From assembly GCF_000717475.1 (NCBI RefSeq), contig NZ_JPIK01000005.1, forward strand, positions 290,809 to 354,808: a stretch of DNA of 64,000 nucleotides. The letters run 5' to 3'. Both the position numbers and the translations under genes were made by a program. This DNA comes from Desulfonatronum thiodismutans. GTDB taxonomy: Bacteria > Desulfobacterota > Desulfovibrionia > Desulfovibrionales > Desulfonatronaceae. This document shows positions 51,579-61,041 of the stretch, piece after piece. Every line of letters begins with the position of its first letter. Positions within the stretch are counted from its first letter, which is position 1. The notes beneath the pieces are model-generated. The model worked only from the letters and a program-made list of their open reading frames with translations. It was not told where the DNA came from and did no database searches.

Positions 51579-52403
51579 TTAAAAATTTACCAGGACCGGT
51601 TTGTCGAGCAATCCCGGCATCAAGGCCGCGCGCAGGGATTGCAGGCGTTCGGCCAGTACCCGGATATCCTCGGCGGCCGGCGACTTGGGCGCGATGCGCA
51701 TCAGGGCTTGCTGCTTGGCCACGGCTTTTCCCATGTTCGGATCACTCCGGACCATTCCCAGGTAGTGGGTTTTGAAGCCGAGGAATTTTTCCACGGCGGC
51801 GTCCAGGCGTCGATGGGTGGCCTGGGCCTCCTCTCTGTTCGCGACCTGGTTGACCAGGATCAGGAAGTCGCGAATATCGGCTTTGGCTGAAAGCACCTTG
51901 ATCACGGCGTAGGCGTCGGTCAGCGAGGTCGGCTCCGGCGTGAGCACGACGATCCGCTTGGCCGCGGCCTGGGCCATGGCCAGCAGGGTGGGGTTCAGAC
52001 CGGCGGCCATGTCCAGGATCAGGAAGGCGTAGTCGGATATGATCGGCTTCAGTTTTTTCAGTAACAGGGCGCGCTGGTCCTCGTCCATTTCCACCAGTTC
52101 GGGCACGCCGCTGGCGGCCGGCAGCAGGTCCAGGTTCGGGGCCACCGGCTGGACGAGCCGTTCGGCGGTGATGTCCTGGATCAGGAGGTCCTGGATGGTG
52201 ACGTCGCTGGAAACTCCCAACAGGACGTCCAGGTTGGCCAGCCCCAGGTCGCAGTCCATCAGCAGGCAGCGTAGTCCGGACTCACTGAGGCAGAAGCCCA
52301 GGTTCGCGCTGAGGCTGGACTTGCCGACGCCGCCCTTGCCGCTGAACACGGCGATGCTCAATGTCCCATTGGGATTGTTTTGCATTGATTGATGGGGGTT
52401 CAT
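51579..52403 (-). CDS. MinD/FlhG-like P-loop ATPase
   Basis: 274 aa. Deviant Walker A SGKGGVGKSS, MDCDLGLANLDVLLG and LILDMAAGLNPT (switch region) match the FlhG/MinD group. The N-terminal MNPHQSMQNN stretch could be a short regulatory arm. No flagellar gene is adjacent. It precedes nothing else in its own direction except the HU/IHF gene 107 nt downstream; the GGDEF gene ends 5 nt upstream. Confidence 0.83.
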   Translation of the reverse strand: MNPHQSMQNNPNGTLSIAVFSGKGGVGKSSLSANLGFCLSESGLRCLLMDCDLGLANLDVLLGVSSDVTIQDLLIQDITAERLVQPVAPNLDLLPAASGVPELVEMDEDQRALLLKKLKPIISDYAFLILDMAAGLNPTLLAMAQAAAKRIVVLTPEPTSLTDAYAVIKVLSAKADIRDFLILVNQVANREEAQATHRRLDAAVEKFLGFKTHYLGMVRSDPNMGKAVAKQQALMRIAPKSPAAEDIRVLAERLQSLRAALMPGLLDKPVLVNF

Positions 52404-52408
52404 GGTGA

Positions 52409-53275
52409 TCAGGCGGACAACCCTTGGAAAAGAAAATTCTTCTCCGCGGTATCCACCAGGGTTTGGGAGGCCGGGTCCGGAGCGATGTCCCGGAGCGGGG
52501 CTTTTTCCAGGCGATTTTTCCCGGCCCGCTTGGCTGAATACAAGGCGTCGTCCGCCAGTTCGATCAGCTCCACGGGCGGCATGTTCCGGAACCCCTTATA
52601 GCAGGCGAGTCCAATGGAAACGGTCACCTGGGGGGCGGTGGAGAGGGCGGGACAGTCGAAACGCAACCCGCGAAGGGTAGACATGATCCGTTCCAAGAGG
52701 AATACCGCGCTGGCCTGGGTCGTGGCCGGCATCAGCAGGGCGAATTCTTCCCCGCCCAGGCGCGCAGCCAGGTCGGATCTGCGGATGTTTTTGCGCAAAA
52801 CCTCGGCCACGGTTCGCAGGACCAGGTCTCCGTGGACATGGCCGCAGTCGTCGTTGATTTGCTTGAAGTCGTCGATGTCCAGAATGGCCAAGCTCAAGGA
52901 CTGCCTGGAGCGCCGGGTGCGTTCCATCTCCGTATGCAGGGCTTGATCGAACACGACCCGCCGGGCCAGACCGGTCAGATCGTCGTGGCCGGCGGCGTGG
53001 GTCAGGTCGTCGATTTGGCCCTGAAGTCGGCTCAAGGCCGGGTAGACATCGCCTTCCAGGGGCAGAAGCATCCAAGGGAGTCCCTGAAGCACGGCCTGTA
53101 CCTCGGCGGACCGTTCCGGGGACAGCCCCCTGAGCAGACGAAACAAGACCGCGACAGAACCGGGATCGTCCGTTGGTTGGGAGGCGAGAGGTAGGGAGGC
53201 CAGGCGGCTTCTTAATGTTTCCAGCTCGGCGCGCAACTCCGAAGGTGCGGGAAGGCTAGGCGACTTTTCGGACAT
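52409..53275 (-). CDS. GGDEF diguanylate cyclase
   Basis: 288 aa. N-terminal helical region (1-115), then a GGDEF domain with DDLTGLARRVVFDQAL, DIDDFKQINDDCGH and the active-site loop LGGEEFALL (GGEEF, active form). No clear RxxD inhibitory site just before the loop (SDLAARLGGEEF). Makes cyclic di-GMP; a possible PilZ receptor is encoded nearby (56968-58005). Overlaps the prfB end by 20 nt; CTGGAGACCC precedes the ATG. Confidence 0.9.
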   Translation of the reverse strand: MSEKSPSLPAPSELRAELETLRSRLASLPLASQPTDDPGSVAVLFRLLRGLSPERSAEVQAVLQGLPWMLLPLEGDVYPALSRLQGQIDDLTHAAGHDDLTGLARRVVFDQALHTEMERTRRSRQSLSLAILDIDDFKQINDDCGHVHGDLVLRTVAEVLRKNIRRSDLAARLGGEEFALLMPATTQASAVFLLERIMSTLRGLRFDCPALSTAPQVTVSIGLACYKGFRNMPPVELIELADDALYSAKRAGKNRLEKAPLRDIAPDPASQTLVDTAEKNFLFQGLSA

Positions 53276-54414
53276 GGGTCTCCAGGAGATGGTTCCGGAT
53301 AAAGCCGTCGATGTCTCCGTCCAGCACGGCCTCGACATTGCCCATTTCGAAGTTGGTGCGATGGTCCTTGACGAGGCGGTAGGGCTGGAGGGTGTAGGTC
53401 CGGATCTGGCTGCCCCAGGCAATGGCGTCCTTGGTGGCGTACTGGGCCTGTTTTTCATCTTCACGCTTGCGCAGTTCCAGTTCATAGAGGCGGGCCTTGA
53501 GCATCTTCATGGCCGCGTCCTTGTTGCGGTGCTGGGATTTTTCATTCTGGCACTGGGTCACGATGTTCGTGGGCAGGTGGGTGATCCGGATCGCGGAACT
53601 GGTCTTGTTCACGTGCTGCCCGCCTGGGCCGCTGGCCCGGAACACGTCGATGCGCAGATCTTCCTCGTTGATTTCGATTTCGATTTCCTGACCCACGTCC
53701 GGGTAGACATCCGCGGAGGCGAAGGAGGTATGCCGCCTGCCGGAGGAGTCGAAGGGCGAAATGCGGATCAGGCGATGGATGCCCTTTTCGCTTTTCAGCA
53801 GACCATAGGCGTACGGGCCCTCGATCTGGAGCGCCACGCTTTTTACTCCGGCCTCATCCCCGGGCAGATAGTCCAAAATCTGGACCTTGAATTGATGGCG
53901 CTCGGCCCAGCGTCGGTACATCCGCAAAAGCATTTCCGCCCAGTCCTGGGCTTCCGTGCCACCGGCCCCAGGGTGGATTTCCAGGATCACCGGGTGCTGG
54001 TCTTCCGGCGCGCTGAGCAGGGTATGCAGTTCCGCCTGTTCCAGCTTGTCGGATAAAACGAACATGTGCCGCTGAACCTCTTCCAGGATTTCCCGGTCGG
54101 GTTCGTCGTCGGCCATGGCCAGCCACTCGTCCAGGTCCTGTTTGGCTTTGCGCACTCCGTTCCATTCCTGGAGCGCGGTGCTGAGCCGGGTCTTTTCCTG
54201 AAGCAAGGGCGTCATGCTCCGGGGGTCGTTCCAGGCCTCGGGATGGGAGATGGCCTTGTCTATTTCCACCAGACGTGCTTCGTAGGCATCCCGGTCAAAG
54301 GCTCCTCCAGAAGCTGTCGAATTGTATTTCCAGGTTCGCGCTTTCCGTTTTCAGTTCGGAAAACTGCAATAGTTTTTTTCCGTTCTCGGCGCGTTGGGTT
54401 TCAGCCGTGCTCAT
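53256..54414 (-). CDS. prfB: Peptide chain release factor 2 (programmed +1 frameshift)
   Basis: 385 aa after frameshift. The zero frame runs 39 codons from ATG 54414 (MSTAETQRAENGKK) to CTT, then an in-frame TGA; a +1 shift joins DRDAYEARLVEID and the main body. The main body has the RISPFDSSGRRHTSFAS region with the SPF stop-codon anticodon, and the catalytic GGQ in ASGPGGQHVNKTSS. RF2 releases peptides at UGA and UAA and autoregulates by this shift. The coordinates span both frames. Confidence 0.95.
54294..54306 (-). promoter_or_regulatory. RF2 programmed frameshift site
   Basis: Minus strand reads AGGAGCCTTTGAC: a Shine-Dalgarno-like AGGAG closely upstream of the CTT-TGA-C slippery sequence, the standard bacterial RF2 arrangement. 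Confidence 0.95.
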
Positions 54415-54467
54415 GAAACAAGACTCCGTGGTTCGATGCGGTGCATGATGATAGTCAAAAAAAGGGT

Positions 54468-55991
54468 TCAGTCCTTCCCGAAAGACGCTCGTCGTCGACG
54501 CAGCCACCAGACCGATCCGAGCAACACGCCGACGGCCGTGGGCAAAAGCGCTCGGAGGAACGGGTAATGCCGATGATAAAACGTGCGGTCTTCGAGGAGG
54601 AGAATTTCCGGATAAGAGAGGGTCAATCGATGGAACAAACCTCCGGCCTCAAGTCGTCGGCCACGTGGGTCGATGATCGCGGTGACGCCCGTATTGGTGG
54701 AACGAACGAGAAACCGGCCCTGCTCCACTGATCTGAGGACGGCTTGGTTCAAGTGCTGACGCGGAGCCGAGGAGCGGCCGAACCAGGCATCGTTGCTGAT
54801 GTTCACCAGGAGGTTCGCTCCGGCGCGAACCCGTTCCCGGCTCAATCCGGGAAAGATCGCTTCGTAGCAAATGAGCATGCCCAGAGCAAGCCGGTCCCAA
54901 TGAAGCGGAGCGGGGTCATCGCCGGGCACGAAGTCGCCCTCGCTCTGGGCCAGACGGCTGATGAAGGGCAGGAGGGCGCCCAAGGGAACGTACTCGCCGA
55001 AGGGGACAAGGTGTTCCTTGTCGTAGACGTCGATGGTTTCTCCCTTTGGGCTGAGCAAAAAGGCCGAATTGGCGTACCCGATTTCTCCGGTGGACAGGTT
55101 CACTTCGTAGCGTGGAGCCCCGGTGAGCAGAGCAAAACGCTCCTGGGCCCGGACGAAATCCCGCACTTGCCTGGACAAGGCGTTTTCTTCCTGAAGGTAG
55201 AAGGGCATGGCCGTTTCCGGCCAAATCACCAACTCCGGCCTGGAGGACAATTCCTTGGCGGTCAGGTCGAGATAAGCCCGGACCGTGGCCTCCTGGTATT
55301 CCGGCTCCCATTTCACGGTTTGGTCGATATTGCCCTGGACCAGCGTGACCCGGATCGGCTCCCCTTCCGGGAGGGGTTTGGCCAGCATCACCGCGCCGAA
55401 GCCGATCAGGGCCAGGGGGGTGGCGATGCCCAACAACAGGCCGAACGTGCTCTCGCGAGCCAGGATCAGCCAGGCCGCGGCGGCGACGAAGACCGCGGAC
55501 AACCAGTATTCGCCCATCAAGGCCAAACCCTGGATGGCCGCGGGCCAGGGGGCCAGAGCCGCCGGGAGCGTCAGCCAGGAGAAACCGGTGAACAATGTTC
55601 CCTGGGCCATTTCAAGCCCCCCCCAGAGCAGCCCGGCGCTTAAGCCGAGGAAGACGGGGGAAAGGACGGGGCGAGCCCAATGGATCAGGGCGGAAAACCC
55701 TCCGCCGTACAGGCCAAGGTACATGCCCAGCAGGATCGGACAGGGCAAGGCCAGTATCCAGGGCAGGCCGCCGTGGACGTGGACCGGGATGAAGACCCAG
55801 TACAGGCAGGCGGCGTAGGCCAGGGCGGCGCAGATCCAGCCGGAGCGGAAGGCCGCGACCGGGGAGGGGGCTTTCAGGGCGATCCAGAACAGTGCGGCGG
55901 GAAAAAGGATGGCCGCTCCAGGTACGTGGGAGATCGGATTGGCATGTCCGAACCAAGCGCCAAGCAGGGCGACCAGCGTGGTCGAGATCAT
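54468..55991 (-). CDS. lnt: Apolipoprotein N-acyltransferase
   Basis: 507 aa. About six membrane helices in the first 210 residues, then a nitrilase domain with the Glu in VIWPETAMPF, Lys in YDKEHLVPFGEY and Cys in GMLICYEAIFPG, and a last membrane segment near 475-495. Adds the third acyl chain to lipoproteins in the outer leaflet of the inner membrane. Its ATG overlaps the corC stop (ATGA). Confidence 0.95.
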   Translation of the reverse strand: MISTTLVALLGAWFGHANPISHVPGAAILFPAALFWIALKAPSPVAAFRSGWICAALAYAACLYWVFIPVHVHGGLPWILALPCPILLGMYLGLYGGGFSALIHWARPVLSPVFLGLSAGLLWGGLEMAQGTLFTGFSWLTLPAALAPWPAAIQGLALMGEYWLSAVFVAAAAWLILARESTFGLLLGIATPLALIGFGAVMLAKPLPEGEPIRVTLVQGNIDQTVKWEPEYQEATVRAYLDLTAKELSSRPELVIWPETAMPFYLQEENALSRQVRDFVRAQERFALLTGAPRYEVNLSTGEIGYANSAFLLSPKGETIDVYDKEHLVPFGEYVPLGALLPFISRLAQSEGDFVPGDDPAPLHWDRLALGMLICYEAIFPGLSRERVRAGANLLVNISNDAWFGRSSAPRQHLNQAVLRSVEQGRFLVRSTNTGVTAIIDPRGRRLEAGGLFHRLTLSYPEILLLEDRTFYHRHYPFLRALLPTAVGVLLGSVWWLRRRRASFGKD

Positions 55992-56830
55992 GCTTCCGGA
56001 CCGGGTTCCGTTTCCAGGGGATGGACGTCGATCCAGCGGACCTTTTTCTGGTCCGCGTCCTTGATCCGGAAGCGAAAGCCCTGGATGTCGAAAACATCGC
56101 CCTTGCGCGGGACCCGTCCGGCCAGTTGCGACAAGTAGCCGCCGATGGTGTCTACCTGGTCGCTTTCCAGGTCCACCACAAGGTTTTCGCGCAATTCCGT
56201 CAGCTCGGTCCTGCCGGAGATCAGGTAGCCCCCATCCCCCTGGATCTGGATGTCGTCAGGCCGCGGGGCGTCGTATTCGTCCTCAATGTCTCCGACGATC
56301 TCCTCCAACACGTCCTCGAAGGTGAGCATGCCGGAGGTTCCGCCGTATTCGTCCAGGGCGATGGCCAGATGGTTCTTGCGCGACTGAAACTCCAGGAGCA
56401 TTTCCATGACGTTCTTGGTTTCCGGAATGAACAGCGGCTCGCGCAGGATTTCCTCCAGTCTGTTGCGGGGGGACGGCGTGGGGTGAAGCACGAATTGCAG
56501 AAGATCCTTGGCGTGCACGATGCCCACGATGTTGTCCTTGTTGTCCTTGTAGATCGGAATCCGGGTGTGACCGTGGGCGATGATCAACTCGGCCACGTCC
56601 TCGATCCGGTCCTCAATCTCGGCGCAGACGATATCCGTGCGTGGAATCATGATTTCATGGACTTGCTTGCGTCCCAGGCGGAGCACTTTAAGAACGATGG
56701 AGGCCTCCTCCTTGCGAATCTCGCCTTCGTCCCTGGCTGCCAGAATGATGGTTTCAATGCTGGAAGCGTCGTCCTTGCGGAAAAAACGTTTGATCATGCT
56801 CCAGAATTTGCCTTCCATGCCCTCTTCCAA
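55988..56830 (-). CDS. corC: CorC/HlyC-family CBS-domain protein
   Basis: 280 aa. [23 protein letters not shown] begins two CBS domains, ending near [26 protein letters not shown], followed by the CorC_HlyC/transporter-associated domain to the end. Soluble form without a DUF21 membrane domain, as usual beside lnt. Linked to Mg/Co efflux in enterobacteria. A TTG at 56830 after GGGAGG or an ATG at 56818 may be the start. Confidence 0.88.
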   Translation of the reverse strand: MEEGMEGKFWSMIKRFFRKDDASSIETIILAARDEGEIRKEEASIVLKVLRLGRKQVHEIMIPRTDIVCAEIEDRIEDVAELIIAHGHTRIPIYKDNKDNIVGIVHAKDLLQFVLHPTPSPRNRLEEILREPLFIPETKNVMEMLLEFQSRKNHLAIALDEYGGTSGMLTFEDVLEEIVGDIEDEYDAPRPDDIQIQGDGGYLISGRTELTELRENLVVDLESDQVDTIGGYLSQLAGRVPRKGDVFDIQGFRFRIKDADQKKVRWIDVHPLETEPGPEA

Positions 56831-56967
56831 GATTCCTCCCGTGTTGTTTGGTTTAGGGGATCAACGGTTTGCGAAGTCGTTGTCATGCAGTGGACCACGC
56901 AGGTGACCCGGCAATTTGATCAACAATGAACCGCTGAGCTGGTGAGCTGTGAACCAGAAAAACGCCA

Positions 56968-58005
56968 TCAAATCAGACCTTTTTCCCTATATAAACCCAA
57001 ATGCCGCTTGAAAACCCAATCCTCGATTTCTTCAACACCTTTGCCGTCCAGAGACTTCCATCGTCTAAGTCCTTCCGTGCTGGGCAGGTGGGCGACGAAG
57101 GAGAGCCCGATCAGACGTTTGCCGTGGGTCGGGTCGACGAAAACATTCCGGATCTGGGTCAAGAGTTGGTAGGTTTTTGGAGGACCTTGCTCCGGGTCGC
57201 GTAGGACCAGGCGGATGTAGAACCGCTGGCCCTTTTCCAGATCCGTTCCCAGGGCCTTGGGCAACGGAGGACGGAGTTCCAACAAGAGCCCGCCGGCGGA
57301 AATATTCAGGATGTTGAGTGGGTTCTCCTGTCGGGTGACCAAGTACTCCAGAAGAGGCGGGTCTTCTTCGGGGTGGTCGAGATTGGAGAGGGTTTCCGGC
57401 CAGATCTGAACTTCGGGAATATCCTCGCTGGGCGGATCCAGGCGCAGATGCTCGCGACGTTGTTTGCGATCCAATTGGTCCGGGATGGCCAAGGTGATGC
57501 GCGGGATTGCTTGGCGGGAGTCGATGTCGATGATGGTGGTCGCGAAGGAGAAGAACAGCCATTTTGGTTCTTTGCGTTGCCGGGCGATTCTGAAGTAGCA
57601 GACGACGCTCCGCCCGACCCAGGACGGCTGGGGTTTGATGAATCCGGAAACTTCCAGCGTGATCCCGACGGCGGAATCAATGTCCGCGGGGGAACAGGTA
57701 AAGCCGATTCGCTGCGCGTTTTCGTCCTCGAACCGCAATTCATGCGTGGCACGCTGTTGAAGCGCTTCATTGAGGGTGTCCCGAATCTTGGTCGGTTCGT
57801 GGATGGAAAGCCCGGCGGTCCCGGATTTCCGGGCGCGACGATACAGGGTCCCGGCCACGGAAACCAGGGTGAGGAATACAATCAGGGCGACGGTTATGGT
57901 CAGAGGTTTTTGGGCGTCCGAAAAGCTGAAGCCCCAATTCTGGAAATAGAGTCCTGCCTGACTTACGGGCAGCGGAAAGGGAGCGAAAATGCTTACGGGG
58001 AACAT
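56968..58005 (-). CDS. Membrane-anchored PilZ-like (c-di-GMP receptor) protein
   Basis: 345 aa. One N-terminal membrane segment (about 34-54), a YcgR-N-like middle region (VGRSVVCYFRIARQ), then a PilZ domain: RREHLR (RxxxR) and NISAGG (NxSxxG) are the c-di-GMP contacts. Probably relays c-di-GMP to an envelope process. Overlaps the upstream lipoprotein gene by 13 nt, so may be co-expressed. Confidence 0.8.
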   Translation of the reverse strand: MFPVSIFAPFPLPVSQAGLYFQNWGFSFSDAQKPLTITVALIVFLTLVSVAGTLYRRARKSGTAGLSIHEPTKIRDTLNEALQQRATHELRFEDENAQRIGFTCSPADIDSAVGITLEVSGFIKPQPSWVGRSVVCYFRIARQRKEPKWLFFSFATTIIDIDSRQAIPRITLAIPDQLDRKQRREHLRLDPPSEDIPEVQIWPETLSNLDHPEEDPPLLEYLVTRQENPLNILNISAGGLLLELRPPLPKALGTDLEKGQRFYIRLVLRDPEQGPPKTYQLLTQIRNVFVDPTHGKRLIGLSFVAHLPSTEGLRRWKSLDGKGVEEIEDWVFKRHLGLYREKGLI

Positions 58006-58718
58006 GGTTGAATCAGACCGCGCAGGAGATCAACGCGGTTTTGGATGTGGTGAGCCTCGGCCGGGTCCGGAGTCAGGGACAGGATGAAGTTCCAGTCTTG
58101 GATGAGAAAGACGATCCAGCCTTGCCGGGCATCCAATTCGCGGGTCCGATGGATGAGTATCCGGGCCTGTTCCAACTGGTCGGCTTCCAAGGCGGCTTTG
58201 GCGGCCTTGCGCCCGTAGACGGAGGCGAAGAGCGGGTCCGGCTCCGCGCGAAGCATGGCGGCAAGTGCCGTGAACGCCGCTTGTTCGAGCATTTCGCGGT
58301 AGGCGCGGTCCGTCGGGGCGAGATTGTCTCCGGCTTGAATTTCGTGGGTCGTATCAATGCCGGGAAGGTTAATATCCGGACAGGCCAATCCGGTCTCGGC
58401 CAGGTTTCGGGCTGCCTCCAGGTGGTGGTCCGCGTCCAGGCCCAGGTATTGGTGCAACTTCCAGGCTATCAGGTGGTTTCGTGCGGCGGAGCAAAAGTCG
58501 TCCTGGAGCTGATAGCTTTCCAGGCTGCGCTCGAACAGTCCCTGGGCCTCGCACCAGCGGCCTTGCAGGAAAAGCTGGATGAATTCATGTCTTTGAGATT
58601 CAGCCAAACGCAGCGTGTCCGGAGGTGGGTACACGGCTCGCTGCGAGGAAGAACCGCAGGCCCACAAGGTCGGAAAAAAGGCGACGAGCAGGGCCAGGAA
58701 CATGATGCGGGTCGACAC
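57993..58718 (-). CDS. Helical-repeat lipoprotein of unknown function
   Basis: 241 aa. Lipobox TLWAC (Cys at about 21). The remainder is alpha-helical with TPR-like pairs (QGRWCEAQGLFERSLESY, KAALEADQLEQARILIHR). Placed directly after mlaD (14 nt), a location where Mla pathways often carry an envelope lipoprotein. No clear family. Confidence 0.7.
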   Translation of the reverse strand: MSTRIMFLALLVAFFPTLWACGSSSQRAVYPPPDTLRLAESQRHEFIQLFLQGRWCEAQGLFERSLESYQLQDDFCSAARNHLIAWKLHQYLGLDADHHLEAARNLAETGLACPDINLPGIDTTHEIQAGDNLAPTDRAYREMLEQAAFTALAAMLRAEPDPLFASVYGRKAAKAALEADQLEQARILIHRTRELDARQGWIVFLIQDWNFILSLTPDPAEAHHIQNRVDLLRGLIQPCSP

Positions 58719-58732
58719 CGTTTACTCTCCTT

Positions 58733-59716
58733 TTACGGCCAGGGATAGGCGTGTTCCGGTCCGGTCGCCTCTCGGCGGGAAAGCGGCCAGGTCTCCTTGA
58801 GCCGCAGCAACAGTTCCGTGCCCAGCCGCAGGCTGTATTCTCCCTGGCGGCGAAGGCTGATCAGGTCGTGGGTCGCGGTTTTCACGTCTTCGGAAATCTG
58901 AGTAATGTTGGCCAACAGCGGGGTGACGTTCTCTCGAATACCTTGGAATTCTACGACCAGAACGTTCATCTCTCGGATCAATCCGGCGATCTCTTCCTGG
59001 ATTGGGGCCAAGTCCTCCACCCGCAGCTCGGCGGTGTCCAGAAGGCTGTTGATGCCCAGCATCGCGGTATCAGCGCGGCTGAGAATATGATCGATATGCT
59101 CGACGGGGCGAGGATCTTCGGTGAGGTAATGGATCAGGCCATGTTCAGCCAGCAGGCGTTCGGTGATGGTTTCAGCGTTGCCCAGAATGCTGCGCACAGG
59201 CCCGTCCTGGTCCACGAGGTAATCGGTCAAATCCCAGACGTTGATCACGATGGCCCGGAGCGCCTCGACCACCGGTTGCATTTCCTCAATCAGCTCGTTG
59301 ATCCCGCCGACTCTGTCCAGGCGGATCACCGAACCCTCCTCCAGTACCGGGGAGGTTTCCGTTCCGGGGAGCAGCTTCAGGAAGCTGTTGCCGATGAAGC
59401 CCTCCTGGTCCAGGATGACCCTGGAGTCCTCGGTAAACCACTGCTGGTAGCGCTTCAGGACGCGGATGGTCATTCGGACCTGGTCCACCCGGTCCAGGGT
59501 CACTTCCGTGACCTGCCCGACGTTGAAGCCGGAGAGCCGAACGGGAATGCCCGGCTCGATCCGTTCGCCGGTCTGGCTGATCACGGTGTATTGGATGCGC
59601 TCGGCGAAGAGGTCCTTCTTGATCCCGATATAGACGATCAGAACGACCACGGCGACGAGGATGGCCAGCACGAAAAAGCCGACCTTGATTTCCAGGGTGC
59701 GTTGGTTGAGGCTCAT
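58733..59716 (-). CDS. mlaD: MlaD-like MCE-domain lipid transport protein
   Basis: 327 aa. N-terminal membrane helix (about 12-31), MCE domain (SQTGERIEPGIPVRLSGFNVGQV, FIGNSFLKLLPG), and a long helical C-terminus. The MCE hexamer binds phospholipid between the inner membrane and partner proteins. Start overlaps the upstream gene as ATGA. Partners MlaE and a degenerate ATPase precede it. Confidence 0.9.
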   Translation of the reverse strand: MSLNQRTLEIKVGFFVLAILVAVVVLIVYIGIKKDLFAERIQYTVISQTGERIEPGIPVRLSGFNVGQVTEVTLDRVDQVRMTIRVLKRYQQWFTEDSRVILDQEGFIGNSFLKLLPGTETSPVLEEGSVIRLDRVGGINELIEEMQPVVEALRAIVINVWDLTDYLVDQDGPVRSILGNAETITERLLAEHGLIHYLTEDPRPVEHIDHILSRADTAMLGINSLLDTAELRVEDLAPIQEEIAGLIREMNVLVVEFQGIRENVTPLLANITQISEDVKTATHDLISLRRQGEYSLRLGTELLLRLKETWPLSRREATGPEHAYPWP

Positions 59717-60258
59717 GGCGTGAAGTTCAGGTCAATGATGGGGAATTCCAAGGAAGTATAGACATCCTGATCGTTTGACAAGCATGCGACCCAGAGAAAA
59801 ACGTCTCGATCCAGGGTTTCCGCTGCCCGGTGCAGGATGTCGCAGTCGGAGCGGGAAATCATGGGTAAAAAAATAAAGGTCGATTCCATGGCCATGCAGC
59901 GGAGCAGATGCATTTTCAACAGCATCGGCCTGCTCATGAACTGGGCCCGTTGATCCAGGTTTTCATTCAATCCCAGGACGTCGACGAGACCCTGGATGTT
60001 TTTCCGGCAGGATTGCAGCGACATGGACTTGTGGTACATGCACCCCAGGACGATGTTCTCCAGTGCGGAAAGGTTGGTCAGAAAGGGGAAGTCGTCGCTA
60101 ATGACCCCGATGTGGAAGTCGGACTGAACGACCATGGCCGTGAGTCGGGAAAGAGTGGACTCGTCCTCGGAAACCAGAAGCAGGTGTCGGCGCTGGGCCG
60201 TGAGGGAGGAAATGGAGACCGGGAACGTGGACATGACGTTTCGACGATTCGTTTGCAT
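59713..60258 (-). CDS. Degenerate MlaF-position ABC ATPase
   Basis: 181 aa, in the place of MlaF between mlaE and mlaD. Remnants of an ABC ATPase can be aligned: LVSEDESTLSRL where the Walker A would be (GxxGxGKST), LTNLSALENIVLG, and MSRPMLLKMHLLRCMA in the position of LSGG followed by the helix before Walker B, then FIFLPMIS for Walker B. The Lys of Walker A, the LSGG and the Walker B Asp-Glu are absent. It therefore should not hydrolyse ATP. Start uncertain (60258 or 60234). Alternatives: a distinct family that only resembles the ATPase. Confidence 0.6.
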   Translation of the reverse strand: MQTNRRNVMSTFPVSISSLTAQRRHLLLVSEDESTLSRLTAMVVQSDFHIGVISDDFPFLTNLSALENIVLGCMYHKSMSLQSCRKNIQGLVDVLGLNENLDQRAQFMSRPMLLKMHLLRCMAMESTFIFLPMISRSDCDILHRAAETLDRDVFLWVACLSNDQDVYTSLEFPIIDLNFTP

Positions 60259-60261
60259 CCT

Positions 60262-61041
60262 CTAAAACAGGTTGAAGAGCACTTCCACGGCGATGATCAG
60301 GGTCACGGTCTGGATCATGCCCTGGATCAGCCGGATAGGAACTTCCGTAAAGGAACGCTGGACGCTGAGTCCGCGCTGCAGGGCCACCAGACAGACCAGG
60401 CCGGCCATGATCGTGGACTTGGCGATCATATTGGTCACGTCCGCTATGTCCACCGCGTCCAGTAGTCTGTCCAGGTAATTGGCAAAAGTAATGTCGTGCA
60501 GGAACCCCAGCGCGAAAAAACCGCCGAACAGCCCGACGATGCAGAAACAAAAGCTCATGCAAGGACCGGCGATCAAAAAGGCCGTCAGTCGCGGCAGATA
60601 CAGATATTCCGCCACCGGAACGGCCAGGGCTTCCAGGGTGGCGATTTCCCGGTTGATTTTCATCAGGGCCACCTCGGTCAGCACCGCGGTTCCCGAGCGC
60701 AGAACAATGATCAGGGTGCAGGTGATGGGCGCGATGTAATGGAGCATGGCCGTGACCAGGTACTCCCCGATCTGCTCGTAGGCCCCCAGGCTGATCAGGA
60801 CGCGCAGCAGAATATGCACCGTGACCGAGCCCAGGACCAGGGCCGCCACGATGATGATGGTCAGCGGCTGGACCGCGGTGAAGTAGACTTGACGGACAAG
60901 GACGAAAAATACGGCCGGGTTGAGAAAGGAAAGCCGTGCAAACGCCGAGCCGGTCTGGACCAGGATGCGGGCCATCCGGGTGTAGCTTTGGGACCGGTCG
61001 ATGGCCCAACGACCCAGGGTTTGGACCAGAGGCAGGTTCAT
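60262..61041 (-). CDS. mlaE: MlaE-family ABC permease
   Basis: 259 aa, five to six membrane helices. The MlaE motifs [26 protein letters not shown] and [10 protein letters not shown] are present. Together with MlaD it moves phospholipids across the envelope. Its ATG overlaps the mnmG stop (ATGA). It should require an active ATPase not visible in this window. Confidence 0.92.
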   Translation of the reverse strand: MNLPLVQTLGRWAIDRSQSYTRMARILVQTGSAFARLSFLNPAVFFVLVRQVYFTAVQPLTIIIVAALVLGSVTVHILLRVLISLGAYEQIGEYLVTAMLHYIAPITCTLIIVLRSGTAVLTEVALMKINREIATLEALAVPVAEYLYLPRLTAFLIAGPCMSFCFCIVGLFGGFFALGFLHDITFANYLDRLLDAVDIADVTNMIAKSTIMAGLVCLVALQRGLSVQRSFTEVPIRLIQGMIQTVTLIIAVEVLFNLF

